DNA of 64,000 nt. Source: Methylotenera oryzisoli. GTDB taxonomy: Bacteria > Pseudomonadota > Gammaproteobacteria > Burkholderiales > Methylophilaceae. The DNA is taken from assembly GCF_004661485.1 (NCBI RefSeq), contig NZ_PQVH01000009.1, positions 1 through 64,000 of the forward strand, read 5' to 3'. Under the pieces are notes generated by a model, which had not been told where the DNA came from, ran no database searches, and saw only the letters and a list, made by a program, of their open reading frames with translations. The stretch's first letter is position 1. Every line of letters begins with the position of its first letter. The position numbers and the translations under genes were made by a program. Shown piece after piece: positions 23,336-32,443 of the stretch.

Positions 23336-24205
23336 ATGCGCGCACTCACCCTACTCATTCCGATTGCCCTAATCACGCTAGCATCCACCGCTAATGCGGA
23401 GATCTTACCTGAGGCAGAAGTTGGCATTAAAATTCCGATGGTAAAAAAGCCAACCACGCGCCCATTTACCGTAGCGCATATCCCGGGTTTTAAGCGCTAT
23501 TACATTGCAGATGGCGGCTTAGCGCCTATGGGCAGCGAAACAGAAGCGCCTTATTCAAAATCACAGATCCATGCTTATGACGAAGATGGCAAATATGTAA
23601 ACTCTTCACGCCCAGGCTACGATAACCGCTCAATTTATTACAACAGCAACACGCACCAACTGGAAACCATTACCTACAACATCTCCAGTGATTTAGGCTT
23701 TGCGCCTAACTCGGGCATCTTCTCGATTCATTTAACCGAGGCTGGTGACCTGAAAGACTCATCTGATGAGATTTCACAATTCAACCCTGCTTTTGGTGAT
23801 TCAGCCACCATCCCAAGCTACGATGCTGAGCATAAACGCTACTATGCAAAACAAGCGCATGGTAACAATGTCTTTATTGTGGACCCAAACAGCAGAGAAA
23901 AAACTGGGGTGATCACATTAGAGCTGGACAAAGCCGGTGCCGCACATGATGACGTGAGTGACTCATTTATTGCTTACACTGCAGTAAAAGGGGAAGAGTT
24001 TGCTTTGCTCGATGTAGACCATAAAACTGTATTAATGTTTGATATTACAGGTAAATTCGTAGGTAAATCCGCACTACCTAAAACACTCAAATTACGTGCT
24101 AACAACCACTACACCGGTTTGGGTTACGCCAACCAAATGTTATTTTTGTTCCATGAGCCAGAAGGTGAGTTTGGCACCTACTATGGCTTTAAAATACAAA
24201 AATAA
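23336..24205 (+). CDS. Exported protein, probable beta-propeller, function unknown
   Basis: The 289-residue precursor has a signal peptide (MRALTLLIPIALITLASTAN, cleavage at ANA-EIL, residue 22). The mature part looks like repeated four-stranded sheets, with blade-like units such as RYYIADGG, HAYDEDGKYV, NVFIVDPNSREKTG, FALLDVDHKTVLMFDITGKFV and MLFLFHEPEG. This suggests a propeller of NHL/YncE style, often used for binding. No catalytic residues can be named. It is a single gene closed by a strong terminator 40 bases after its stop codon. Confidence 0.7.
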   Translation: MRALTLLIPIALITLASTANAEILPEAEVGIKIPMVKKPTTRPFTVAHIPGFKRYYIADGGLAPMGSETEAPYSKSQIHAYDEDGKYVNSSRPGYDNRSIYYNSNTHQLETITYNISSDLGFAPNSGIFSIHLTEAGDLKDSSDEISQFNPAFGDSATIPSYDAEHKRYYAKQAHGNNVFIVDPNSREKTGVITLELDKAGAAHDDVSDSFIAYTAVKGEEFALLDVDHKTVLMFDITGKFVGKSALPKTLKLRANNHYTGLGYANQMLFLFHEPEGEFGTYYGFKIQK

Positions 24206-24243
24206 TAGGTAATATTTGCAACAAAGCCTAGCAAATACCCATT

Positions 24244-24269
24244 AAAAAACCGCCTGAAGGCGGTTTTTT
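24244..24269 (+). terminator. Intrinsic terminator
   Basis: AAAAAACCGCC-TGAA-GGCGGTTTTTT, an 11-bp stem with flanking A and T runs, so it can also serve the convergent lytic transglycosylase gene. Confidence 0.92.
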
Positions 24270-24330
24270 AATTAATCACTGCTGGTTAATTAGTGGCAGT
24301 ACCAGTTAAATATTTATAAGCGCTGTTAAC

Positions 24331-24960
24331 TTAAATATTTTTGGGTGTCACTGACCAGCGGTTAGGCGTGTAATCCCAGTTTTTACGCCAAGCACCAAGG
24401 ATTAAATTTGGATACTCAGGCTTACCCAAACTACCATTGTAACGCCCCAAAGCTCGGTATAAATCCCCGCGTTCAATATCTACATAGTGCCTTAAAATTG
24501 TGCAGCCATAACGTAGGTTAGTACGCAGCAAAAACAAGTTATGGTCGTTAGCACCTATGCTACGCACCCAAAATGGCATCACTTGCATAAAACCACGTGC
24601 ACCGACCGAGGAAACTGCATATTTTTTAAAACCACTCTCCACTTGAATCAGGCCCAATACCATTTGCGGGTCTAAACCCGCGCGGCTGGCTTCATAATGC
24701 ACTGTGCGCAAGAAGTCTTCTCGATACTGTTGGTCTGGCATGCGCTTTTGCAGACGCTGCGACATTTCACTCAACCAGGCTTGGCCTTCTTCTTTAGTAG
24801 CAAAGGTCAGCGTAGGGACAGCGCGGTCACTTACACTACGCTGCATCAGTGCTTTCACGCTATTAGAAAGCGGCTCTTCGATCTGCGAGCCAGCGTAACT
24901 CATGTGAGGCACTAGAGCACCTAACAACATCAGCAAGCTAATTCGTAGTTTTTTGAGCAC
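24331..24960 (-). CDS. Periplasmic lytic transglycosylase (SLT domain)
   Basis: The 209-residue protein has a signal peptide ending near SYAG (residue 24) and a C-terminal SLT domain. The catalytic glutamate is Glu108 in IQVESGF, followed by GARGFMQVMPFW, NLRYGCTILRHY and the motif ALGRYNGS. It cleaves the glycan strands of peptidoglycan with formation of an anhydro end. It lacks LysM or other wall-binding domains. It lies immediately upstream of nothing shared; proS follows on the same strand side 37 bases before its start, so it may be transcribed with proS. Confidence 0.9.
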   Translation of the reverse strand: MLKKLRISLLMLLGALVPHMSYAGSQIEEPLSNSVKALMQRSVSDRAVPTLTFATKEEGQAWLSEMSQRLQKRMPDQQYREDFLRTVHYEASRAGLDPQMVLGLIQVESGFKKYAVSSVGARGFMQVMPFWVRSIGANDHNLFLLRTNLRYGCTILRHYVDIERGDLYRALGRYNGSLGKPEYPNLILGAWRKNWDYTPNRWSVTPKNI

Positions 24961-24997
24961 GCAAACTCCCTAATGCAATCACTGCAACACCTTGATA

Positions 24998-26719
24998 CTA
25001 AGCCAAATTCTGCACAAACTCAACCACTGACGCCAGCGCTACAGATTGCGCATCTGCCTGTGTTCTGGCTTTGTACTCTACATTACCTTCATTAAGACCA
25101 CGCTCACCAATCACCAAGCGATGCGGAATACCCATCAAGTCGGCTTCGGCAAACATCACGCCTGGGCGTTCGCCTCTATCATCTAACAACACATCAACAC
25201 CAGCGGCTAGCAACTCATCATGCAGTTTGTTCGCAGCAGTTTTTACTGCCTCAGACTTATCATAGCCAATTGCACAAATCACCACCTCAAACGGTGCCAT
25301 GCTCTTAGGGAAGATAATGCCACGTTCATCGTTACCTTGCTCGATGGCCGCGCCCACAATACGTGATACGCCAATTCCGTAACAGCCCATCTCCATTACT
25401 TGGGTTTGTCCATTTTCATCTAAGTAGGTTGCGCTCATGGCTTCTGAATATTTAGTACGCAGTTGGAAAATGTGACCAACCTCAATACCGCGACATAATG
25501 ACAACACGCCTTTACCGTCAGGACTGGCATCACCTGCCATCACGTTACGGATATCTGCAACCAACACCGGCTCAGGCAGGTCACGACCAAAATTCACGCC
25601 GGCCAAGTGAAATTTAGGTTTATTCGCACCACAAACAAAATCGCTCATCAATGCCACCGTTTTATCAGCAACTACCTTGACATTAGCACCCACACCTACT
25701 GGGCCAATAAAGCCTGGTGGGCAATTAAGGTTAGCGCGGATTTCTTCTTCGGTGGCAAATCTAAAATCGGCCAACCCTGCCAGCTTACCTAGCTTCACTT
25801 CATTTAGGTGATGGTCACCACGTAACAATGCCAAGTAAAATTGATCGTTGCCGGCTTCATCTTTAGCAATTAAAGCAATCGCTTTCACTGTGCGCTCTAT
25901 GCTGATTTCTAGTAGTTTCGCTACATCTTCGCATGCGGTTTGCTTTGGCGTATCTACCTCGCGCATGGTTTCGGCAGCGTCACTGCGACTCGTGCTGTGC
26001 GGAATCGCCTCGGCTAACTCCACATTGGCTGCAAAGTCTGATGTCTCGCAATAAGCTAAGCCATCTTCACCAGAGTCTGCCAATACGTGGAACTCGTGCG
26101 AACCATCACCACCAATTGCGCCAGTATCAGCTTTTACCGCACGGAATTTCAAACCTAAGCGGGTAAATACATTACTGTACGCCTGATACATGGTGTCATA
26201 AGTTTGTTCTAACGATGCAAAATTAGTATGGAACGAGTATGCATCTTTCATCATAAACTCACGCGCGCGCATCACACCGAAACGTGGGCGAATCTCGTCA
26301 CGAAACTTAGTCTGTATCTGATAAAAATTGAGTGGCAACTGCTTATAGCTGCGGATCTCTTTACGCGCAATATCGGTAATCACCTCTTCATGCGTAGGAC
26401 CAAAACAGAACTCGCGTTCGTGTCTATCTTGAATTTTTAGCATTTGTGGGCCAAACACCGCCCAGCGGCCTGTTTCTTCCCATAGCTCTTTAGGCTGCAC
26501 TGCCGGCATTAACAGCTCTAACGCACCCGCGTTGTTCATTTCCTCACGCACCACGCGCTCCACCTTACGTAGCACACGTAGGCCTAGTGGCATCCAGCTA
26601 TACAGCCCTGAGCCTAGACGTTTAATCAGGCCGGCACGCACCATTAAAATATGGCTTTGCAGTTCAGCTTCGTTAGGGGCTTCTTTTTGAGTATTAAAGA
26701 AAAATTGAGAGGCGCGCAT
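24998..26719 (-). CDS. proS: Prolyl-tRNA synthetase
   Basis: The 573-residue bacterial-type enzyme has class II motifs. The first is in the [16 protein letters not shown] region, the second is [20 protein letters not shown] and the third is [16 protein letters not shown]. Between motifs 2 and 3 is the editing (INS) domain, about residues 225-405, that hydrolyses mischarged Ala-tRNA(Pro). The C-terminal anticodon-binding domain contains [19 protein letters not shown]. It charges tRNA-Pro in the cytoplasm. The start codon at 26719 gives the standard [15 protein letters not shown] beginning. Confidence 0.97.
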   Translation of the reverse strand: MRASQFFFNTQKEAPNEAELQSHILMVRAGLIKRLGSGLYSWMPLGLRVLRKVERVVREEMNNAGALELLMPAVQPKELWEETGRWAVFGPQMLKIQDRHEREFCFGPTHEEVITDIARKEIRSYKQLPLNFYQIQTKFRDEIRPRFGVMRAREFMMKDAYSFHTNFASLEQTYDTMYQAYSNVFTRLGLKFRAVKADTGAIGGDGSHEFHVLADSGEDGLAYCETSDFAANVELAEAIPHSTSRSDAAETMREVDTPKQTACEDVAKLLEISIERTVKAIALIAKDEAGNDQFYLALLRGDHHLNEVKLGKLAGLADFRFATEEEIRANLNCPPGFIGPVGVGANVKVVADKTVALMSDFVCGANKPKFHLAGVNFGRDLPEPVLVADIRNVMAGDASPDGKGVLSLCRGIEVGHIFQLRTKYSEAMSATYLDENGQTQVMEMGCYGIGVSRIVGAAIEQGNDERGIIFPKSMAPFEVVICAIGYDKSEAVKTAANKLHDELLAAGVDVLLDDRGERPGVMFAEADLMGIPHRLVIGERGLNEGNVEYKARTQADAQSVALASVVEFVQNLA

Positions 26720-26814
26720 AGTAATTAAGATCAGTGCTAAATAAAAATGCGAATTTTACAGATAATCAGTGTGTTAGTCAGTAATACTTATTACACTAGG
26801 CCTGCGAGCTTGCA

Positions 26815-27471
26815 TTATTTAACGTCAGAGCGACTCTTTAGGATGGGACTATCGGCTGGAAAGTAGCCAGATTTCCACGTTGCAAACGGCACGATGGTGG
26901 CTGGATAGCCGTTATCGTAAAACCAGCTATCCACGGCATAGCGCTCACCGGTGGTAAGTTCATGAATCACAGCAGTGCTATGCGGCCAGCCGAAAAGAAA
27001 ATAACTACGCGTACGCATATCTTCAATCACGTGCAATTTAATTAAGCCATGTTGGTACATTAAGCGCATATACGTCGTGCTATTAATGGCTTCATCGTTG
27101 CAATCCAGCTGTCCGGGGTAACGAGAGTTATCAAACGTGCCTGCACGGTCAGTACTGGTGCCTGTTTTGGCACCCACTATTTTTTCCAAAGCGCCAATCG
27201 CCTCTGCAATATGCTTGCGTTCTAATACTGCGTCTTTGGTTGGGCTAGCATCCTCAAATATATCGGCAATCACTTTCCATTCATCACCGGTCACAGCAAC
27301 CTGCTTAATCTCTGCACAGCCACCGCCAGTGCAGATTTCAAAAGCTTCTAATTTTGGCGTTTGTTTGTAAATACGGGTAATGTCGGCAATAGATGCCTGT
27401 GTGCTGAACGGTATCAGTAAACTGACCCCCAGCAGTAATTTATAAAATAACCGGGACGTCGGGTAGCTCAT
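26815..27471 (-). CDS. Exported hypothetical protein
   Basis: The 218-residue precursor has a signal peptide ending near TQA-SIAD (residue 27). Two cysteines in EICTGGGCAE are close together and a third lies in LDCND. The region FFLFGWPHSTAVIHEL-like (here YFLFGWPHSTAVIHE) followed by ERYAVDSWFYDNGYPA is suggestive of a conserved periplasmic family, but I cannot name it. Its start overlaps the TPM-domain gene upstream by 32 bases, so it is probably the last member of the lemA-TPM-TPM operon. Confidence 0.7.
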   Translation of the reverse strand: MSYPTSRLFYKLLLGVSLLIPFSTQASIADITRIYKQTPKLEAFEICTGGGCAEIKQVAVTGDEWKVIADIFEDASPTKDAVLERKHIAEAIGALEKIVGAKTGTSTDRAGTFDNSRYPGQLDCNDEAINSTTYMRLMYQHGLIKLHVIEDMRTRSYFLFGWPHSTAVIHELTTGERYAVDSWFYDNGYPATIVPFATWKSGYFPADSPILKSRSDVK

Positions 27472-27946
27472 TTTGATTCTTACCGTGGGCTGGATAATAT
27501 TGGATCAGATGTTCACTGATTTTTGCGATGCCTTCAATCACGCCGGCCTCAAATTTCCCCTGCTTGAACATCTGCTCCATATGGCGGCTAATCTGTTCCC
27601 AGCCTTGGCTCTCCACATGCCGATGTATGCCGCGATCCGCCAAAATCTCGAAATCATGATCTGCCAATAGCAGGTAAATCAACACACCGTTATTTTGTTC
27701 TGTATCCCATACCTTTAATGACGAGAAGATTTCCAGCGCTCTATGTTTAGCCGTTTTCTTGGCGAGCAGCGCGGATAATGGCAATCTGGCCTCTACCGCA
27801 AAACGAATCTCACCTAAATGCTGCGACTCACTGGCGGCGATTGCCGCCTCAATACGCTGTATCGCACCATAACAAAAATGCTGCTTTACCGCACTTGGTA
27901 AAGTACAAAAATGCCTGCATAAGCGTCGTATCAGTTTAGCTGTCAT
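27440..27946 (-). CDS. TPM-domain protein
   Basis: From ATG 27946 the protein has 168 residues. The TPM fold (TLP18.3/Psb32/MOLO-1) spans about residues 15-140: IRRIEAAIAASE-type helix, GEIRFAVEA, FSSLKVWDTEQNNGVLIYLL and FEILADRGIHRH. It lacks a signal peptide and membrane helix, unlike the TPM protein encoded directly upstream. Its ATG overlaps the upstream stop codon (TAATG), so translation is coupled; the longer frame begins with TTG and has no support. Function of the soluble form is unknown; some TPM proteins are acid phosphatases or photosystem repair factors. Confidence 0.85.
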   Translation of the reverse strand: MTAKLIRRLCRHFCTLPSAVKQHFCYGAIQRIEAAIAASESQHLGEIRFAVEARLPLSALLAKKTAKHRALEIFSSLKVWDTEQNNGVLIYLLLADHDFEILADRGIHRHVESQGWEQISRHMEQMFKQGKFEAGVIEGIAKISEHLIQYYPAHGKNQNELPDVPVIL

Positions 27947-28797
27947 TACCAATCTCCTGATGCACCGCCGCCGCCAAAACCGCCACCACCACCGCCACTC
28001 CAGCTATCGGAGTGTCCACCGCTGCCGCCATAGCTGCCTCCGCCTAGCTGCCCCAGCCCAGATGGGCCAATCAGGGTGAGAATAAAAGCAACAATGCCCA
28101 ATAGCAGCGCAATTAATAAAGCGATGCCAAAAAACCAAGCCAGCACGGCGATAATGCCACCATTTAACACGCCACCGAAGAAGTCGCCAAATACCGCCCG
28201 TAATATGCTGCCGAGAATCAAGCCACCCACCAGCAACAAAGGTAGCAGATCACTAAAACCGCTCTGGTTATTTTGCTTCACTGGGACAGGCAACTGCTCG
28301 CCCGCTATCAAACCTATCAATGCATCAACTGCTTTGGTGATACCTCCATAGAAATCACCTTGTTTAAAACTTGGCGCCATGATTTCTGTAATCACGCGTT
28401 TGGCAATTAAATCAGGGATTGCCCCCTCCAAGCCATAACCAACTTCTATGCGCATTTTGCGGTCGTCTTTTGCCACCAACAGCAAGACACCATCATCCTC
28501 TTTCTCACGCCCTAGCTTCCAAGCCTGTACCACGCGGATGCTGTATTGCTCAATCACTTCGGGCTGAGTCGTGGCGACAATCAATACTGCAATCTGACTG
28601 CCTTTTTCCCGCTCAAATGCAGCAATTTTTTGCTCAAGTGCAGATTGCTGCTCAGGGCTGAGAGTTTGAGTTAAATCGGTAACACGGTGCTGCAAAGTTG
28701 GAATAGGCGCAAGCTCGGCATGCACATTCAACGATGCAAACAGCATCATACAAAGTGCAAACAAGCTTGCTCTAAAAAAAGAAAACACGCTAATCAC
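27946..28797 (-). CDS. TPM-domain membrane protein with glycine-rich tail (YgcG-like)
   Basis: The 283-residue precursor has a signal peptide (cleavage near VHA-ELAP, residue 27) and a periplasmic TPM domain (about 30-165: VTDLTQTLSPEQQSALEQKI, SQIAVLIVATT, KEDDGVLLLVAKDDRKMRIE). Two transmembrane helices (about 185-205 and 212-240) follow, and a tail of Gly/Ser repeats ending in GGGGFGGGGASGDW. This layout is the YgcG type that usually pairs with LemA, as here (gap of 17 bases to lemA). The pair is thought to act in envelope maintenance, though the biochemistry is not settled. Confidence 0.9.
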   Translation of the reverse strand: MISVFSFFRASLFALCMMLFASLNVHAELAPIPTLQHRVTDLTQTLSPEQQSALEQKIAAFEREKGSQIAVLIVATTQPEVIEQYSIRVVQAWKLGREKEDDGVLLLVAKDDRKMRIEVGYGLEGAIPDLIAKRVITEIMAPSFKQGDFYGGITKAVDALIGLIAGEQLPVPVKQNNQSGFSDLLPLLLVGGLILGSILRAVFGDFFGGVLNGGIIAVLAWFFGIALLIALLLGIVAFILTLIGPSGLGQLGGGSYGGSGGHSDSWSGGGGGGFGGGGASGDW

Positions 28798-28814
28798 GCC
28801 AGTATTTAGGCTAG

Positions 28815-29411
28815 TTATTTACTTTCAAAATTAACCGTAGGTGCAACAGAAATTGCCTTTTCGTTTTCTACAGTAAATGATGGCTTAGCTTTGTACCCTA
28901 GCATCATGGCAGTTAGGTTATTAGGAAAGCTACGCACGGCAACATTGTAGTTCTTAATGGTTTCGATATAGCGATTACGTGCAACTGTAATACGGTTTTC
29001 GGTACCTTCTAACTGCGCCTGTAAATCTCTAAAGCCTTGGTCTGCCTTTAAATTTGGATAGTTTTCAGATACTGCCAGCAAACGTGACAGTGCAGAGGTT
29101 AACTGCCCTTGTGCAGCCTGAAACTTCGCAAAAGCTTCAGGGTCGTTTAGTAGTTCAGGCGTCACTTGCATACTACCGACTTTTGATCGCGCATCAGCAA
29201 CTTGCGTCAGCACTTCTTTTTCATGCGAAGCGTAGCCTTTTACTACATTCACCAAATTAGGGACTAAGTCCGCCCTGCGTTGATATTGATTCAGCACCTC
29301 AGACCAGCTCGCCTTCGACTCTTCATCTAGCGATTGGAAAGTATTGTAGCCACAGCCAGTTAAGCTTAATACAAACAACACGGCTAAAAATCTCAAAACT
29401 AAATGTTTCAT
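28815..29411 (-). CDS. lemA: LemA-family lipoprotein
   Basis: The 198-residue protein has a lipobox (SLTGCGYN, lipidated Cys20) and the LemA core: a long helical bundle with NQYQRRADLVPNLVNVVKGY, ASHEKEVLTQVADARSKV and NYNVAVRSFPNNL. It is anchored at the periplasmic face of a membrane. It is the first gene of an operon with two TPM-domain genes and an exported hypothetical gene, a common pairing in proteobacteria. Its molecular role is not established. Confidence 0.93.
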   Translation of the reverse strand: MKHLVLRFLAVLFVLSLTGCGYNTFQSLDEESKASWSEVLNQYQRRADLVPNLVNVVKGYASHEKEVLTQVADARSKVGSMQVTPELLNDPEAFAKFQAAQGQLTSALSRLLAVSENYPNLKADQGFRDLQAQLEGTENRITVARNRYIETIKNYNVAVRSFPNNLTAMMLGYKAKPSFTVENEKAISVAPTVNFESK

Positions 29412-29501
29412 TTTGATTCCTCTAAAATTGATTAATTACTGACTTCAATATTACCGGTCTTAATATAGTGCTGAATCTTTTAATTACAAGTCTTGTGTTA
29501 G

Positions 29502-30110
29502 TCACAACCCTTGTAACATACGTTTTGCCGTGCATAAATCAACCCATGCTTTTGCCTTATAAACGGTATTTTTAAGCAAAAATGCAGGATGGTAAGTCAC
29601 CACCACGGGTAAACTCTGATAATAAACTGGGGTGGCTGACTGGGCGCTACGCCAATCGTCTATGGTTTGCAATTGCCCCATCAAACTGTGGGCGGCCACC
29701 TCTCCCATCACCACTACGACCTTAACGCCATGTTCAGCGAGCATCGCTGTAGTTGCTTCTGCAATATCAATACTGCAGTTTATGTTAATCGCTTTGAGCA
29801 TATTGCTCAATAGCGTTTCCACATCCTGCGCATCGCCAGAGTTACTATCCAACGCAAACGCCATGCTAGCATTATCGCTAATCAGTAAACGGAAAGGGGG
29901 TGTAGCAGTCGCGGTGACTTCTACATCCGTGTTATCCAGTGGCGCCGGCTCAATCACTGAACTTGGTAAGGGTGGTGCCTTTTCAATCACGCTGGTATCG
30001 ACTGGCGTTAGCGCAGGCATTTGCGGCACGTTCGGCAGTGGTGCTTTTAATTGCCACACAGGTAGCAACTCTAGCTCTCGCAGCACATCCTCACGCGTCA
30101 TCAAACTCAT
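29502..30110 (-). CDS. UDG-fold protein with degenerate active site; possible HolD (DNA polymerase III psi)-like protein
   Basis: The 202-residue protein has an N-terminal segment REDVLRELELLPVWQLKAP, a proline-rich linker, and a C-terminal half with remnants of the uracil-DNA glycosylase fold: ETLLSNMLKAINI, VVVVMGEVAAHSLMG and TYHPAFLLKNTVYKAKAW. The catalytic GEAPG/ED motif and the iron-sulfur cysteines of family 4 enzymes are absent. The N-terminal segment resembles the clamp-loader-binding peptide of E. coli HolD, and holD is also next to rimI in E. coli. It overlaps rimI by 4 bases (ATGA). A catalytically dead glycosylase relative working in the replisome is my best guess. Confidence 0.55.
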   Translation of the reverse strand: MSLMTREDVLRELELLPVWQLKAPLPNVPQMPALTPVDTSVIEKAPPLPSSVIEPAPLDNTDVEVTATATPPFRLLISDNASMAFALDSNSGDAQDVETLLSNMLKAININCSIDIAEATTAMLAEHGVKVVVVMGEVAAHSLMGQLQTIDDWRSAQSATPVYYQSLPVVVTYHPAFLLKNTVYKAKAWVDLCTAKRMLQGL

Positions 30111-30568
30111 ATCGCTAATCCCATTAAAATTGCGTCTTCACGTCCATGATGCGCTGGGTAATACCCACGGCGAACCGCCATTTCATTAAACCCGATGTTC
30201 TCATATAAAGCAATGGCAGAAATATTACTGGCTCTTACTTCAAGAAACATATTGGCAGCATTTAATGTTTGCGCAATGCTAATCATGTGCTCCAACAACA
30301 GGCGCCCCAAGCCCTGCTTCTGGTAGGCTTTACTGATACTTAAATTTAACAAGTGCGCCTCATCCAGCACCATCATCATCAACGCATAACCGATGATTTC
30401 TTCATTATGCAACAGCACCCATGCGTTATGGGCAGACTTCAGCGAGTCTGCAAAATTTCCGCGCGTCCAGGGGTGCGAATATATGTGCGGCTCAATCTCC
30501 ATGATTGCATCTAAATCGTCAGCAGTCATGGGGCGGAATTGATATTGTGGCTTTGGTACTGCACTCAT
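30107..30568 (-). CDS. rimI: Ribosomal protein S18 alanine N-acetyltransferase RimI
   Basis: The 153-residue GNAT enzyme has the acetyl-CoA-binding motif QKQGLGRLLLEHM and the C-terminal EVRASNISAIALYENIGF, followed by RRGYYPAHHGREDAILM, typical of RimI. It acetylates the N-terminal alanine of S18. It overlaps tsaB upstream and the UDG-fold gene downstream by 4 bases each, so the three are translated from one message. Confidence 0.94.
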   Translation of the reverse strand: MSAVPKPQYQFRPMTADDLDAIMEIEPHIYSHPWTRGNFADSLKSAHNAWVLLHNEEIIGYALMMMVLDEAHLLNLSISKAYQKQGLGRLLLEHMISIAQTLNAANMFLEVRASNISAIALYENIGFNEMAVRRGYYPAHHGREDAILMGLAI

Positions 30569-31254
30569 AAGCGCATACCCTGCTCACGCTCAGCAGTTTT
30601 GAGTGCTACCCGATTACGTATATAAATTGGTATGGCATGTTCTGCTGTTTTAGCTTCACCTGCTTCAAATATCGGTTGCGCTAAGATAATCACTGCGCTT
30701 GCCATAGGCAGTAAAGCTGGCTGCGTAGATTGCACCTGCCCATGATACGCCGCGGCCAACATCTCACCATAAGTTTGCCAGCCACTGCCCACACCCACCC
30801 AATCAGCGCCATCAACTGCTGGTACAGCATCCGGCTTATATAAACCAGGTGCAATCACTGCCTGCCAACCTGCAGCATCTTTCACATACGCCGCGTGATA
30901 AATCTCGCCCATGCGTGCGTCCAAACAGGCAATCACCTTAGATGCACCGCTGGCCTCTGCCAACGCCATCAAAGTACACACCCCGACCACAGGCAGATTC
31001 GCCCCAAAGCCCAGGCCTTGCGCTACACCAGCCGCAATACGCACCCCCGTAAAGGAGCCCGGACCAGCGCCAAACGCTAAGCCGGTTAAGTCCTGCAACT
31101 GCAACTCGGCTTGATTCAACAAATGCTGAATCTGCGGCAAAATAATTTGCGAATGGGTTTGTCCGGCCAGCACGTCATAATTAAATACCGTGTTATCACG
31201 CATAATGGCGAGTGATAAAAACTCGGTTGAAGTATCAAAAGCTAATAGATTCAT
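30565..31254 (-). CDS. tsaB: tRNA threonylcarbamoyladenosine protein TsaB
   Basis: The 229-residue ASKHA-fold protein starts with LLAFDTSTEFLSLAI and has GLAFGAGPGSFTGVRIAAGV and VIACLDARMGEIYHA. It is the non-catalytic partner of TsaD in making t6A37 on ANN-decoding tRNAs. It is the first gene of the tsaB-rimI operon, a gene order shared by many proteobacteria. The start ATG 31254 has no competing start nearby. Confidence 0.94.
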   Translation of the reverse strand: MNLLAFDTSTEFLSLAIMRDNTVFNYDVLAGQTHSQIILPQIQHLLNQAELQLQDLTGLAFGAGPGSFTGVRIAAGVAQGLGFGANLPVVGVCTLMALAEASGASKVIACLDARMGEIYHAAYVKDAAGWQAVIAPGLYKPDAVPAVDGADWVGVGSGWQTYGEMLAAAYHGQVQSTQPALLPMASAVIILAQPIFEAGEAKTAEHAIPIYIRNRVALKTAEREQGMRL

Positions 31255-31398
31255 TGGTTAAATTTTCAGACTACATTTTCTAAATTACACTAGAGTAAGG
31301 CGCCTCCTGCGTGGTTTTGACAGCAAGCTTAGTGACTATTTCAATCCCTCACAACCAGTTAAGGCCGCAATAAAATAATGAGGCAAACAGACGGAGAT

Positions 31399-31803
31399 TT
31401 AGTCCCCCGCTATTTTGCCACGCAATTGCTTTAAATGCCCGCGTTGTGATTTAGTTTCTAATCGGCGCAGCTTAGCGCCATAAGTAGGCCGCGTGGCATA
31501 ACGGGTTGGTTTGACTTGATTTGCCGCGTTGATAATCTCATGCAGGCGTTGGACGGCGTCTTTTTTATTCGCCTCTTGCGTACGATACTGCTGTGCCTTG
31601 ATAACCAACACCCCATCATCATTGATACGGTTATCTTTAAGGTGGAGCAAACGCTCTTTCAGCCAATCACTCAGACTTGAGGCCTGAATATCAAACCGCA
31701 AATGGATCGCACTGGAGACCTTGTTTACATTTTGACCACCAGCCCCCTGGGCTCGGATGGCCGTCAGCTCGTACTCACTTTCCGGAATCTGAATGATATG
31801 CAT
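31399..31803 (-). CDS. arfB: Peptidyl-tRNA hydrolase ArfB (ribosome rescue)
   Basis: The 134-residue protein carries the GGQ motif (RAQGAGGQNVNKVSS) that cleaves peptidyl-tRNA, and a basic C-terminal tail (KLRRLETKSQRGHLKQLRGK) that enters the empty mRNA channel. Domain length and order match ArfB/YaeJ, not a full release factor. It rescues stalled ribosomes without a stop codon. It is a single gene convergent with nothing close; tsaB lies 144 bases downstream on the same strand. Confidence 0.95.
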   Translation of the reverse strand: MHIIQIPESEYELTAIRAQGAGGQNVNKVSSAIHLRFDIQASSLSDWLKERLLHLKDNRINDDGVLVIKAQQYRTQEANKKDAVQRLHEIINAANQVKPTRYATRPTYGAKLRRLETKSQRGHLKQLRGKIAGD

Positions 31804-31867
31804 CGCAATAAGTTTGGGGATTCAATTAAAAAGACAACTATAGCGCCAATTACTTTATCAAATGAAC

Positions 31868-31909
31868 AAAATTAAAAAAGCTGACCATGACGTCAGCTTC
31901 TTTAATTTT
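31868..31909 (-). terminator. Terminator upstream of arfB
   Basis: The core stem AAGCTGAC/GTCAGCTT is extended by AAAATTAAA/TTTAATTTT. It lies about 95 bases beyond the stop codon of the small secreted protein gene on the minus strand, which it probably ends. Confidence 0.8.
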
Positions 31910-32001
31910 ATTGACCGTACAAATTGCAGCAATATGCCCATGCTGCATGCCTGACAATGGCGCGCTTACTCAGCCCAGCACCTAATCAAATGGGATCCAA
32001 G

Positions 32002-32259
32002 CTAAATTTGTGGCTTCTGGTTAGCTGCTGTGCTCATTTTCACATTTTTTGGTACGACTGCTTCTTTTACTGCGGCCTCTTTTACTTTGGCGACCGCTGG
32101 TTTAACCACAGGCTGGCTACGCATATGGGCAGCAACGCCGGCACCTGCCTCTAACGTACAGCCGCCACCCATCACTGTTTTATTACAATCACCTGCAAAA
32201 CTAAGTGTTGAAGCAGAAAAAAGTACGGTTGCAGAAAGCGCTGATAAAAAACGAATCAT
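32002..32259 (-). CDS. Small exported protein of unknown function
   Basis: From ATG 32259 the precursor has 85 residues: a signal peptide (MIRFLSALSATVLFSASTLS, cut near SFA-GDC), two cysteines (GDCNKTVMGGGC) that could form a small disulfide loop, and an Ala/Val/Lys-rich tail containing PAVAKVKEAAVKEAVV. I do not recognise it. An 89-residue frame on the opposite strand overlaps nearly all of it, but that one lacks a ribosome site and the signal peptide favours this strand. Confidence 0.6.
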   Translation of the reverse strand: MIRFLSALSATVLFSASTLSFAGDCNKTVMGGGCTLEAGAGVAAHMRSQPVVKPAVAKVKEAAVKEAVVPKNVKMSTAANQKPQI

Positions 32260-32443
32260 GATGAATTCCAAAAGTTTAAAACGTATGCGAAATTTTTAGC
32301 GTGATATGGTCAATGCCGCTAAAACATAAAGGACGCGCATTCTAAACTAATTAGGAAATCAAAAACACTGGATTTACTCCGCCAACATCATTTTTGCGTA
32401 GCTAAGCACTGAGAAACACCCGCCTGCAATCTTTGTGCAAGTA

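Noticed and set aside
29632-30189. 185-codon plus-strand frame opposite the UDG-fold gene
   Set aside because: It is serine-rich shadow sequence of the overlapping minus-strand genes, which have coupled ATGA junctions.
32030-32299. 89-codon plus-strand frame opposite the small exported protein
   Set aside because: No ribosome site. The opposite strand gives a proper signal peptide and a terminator behind it.
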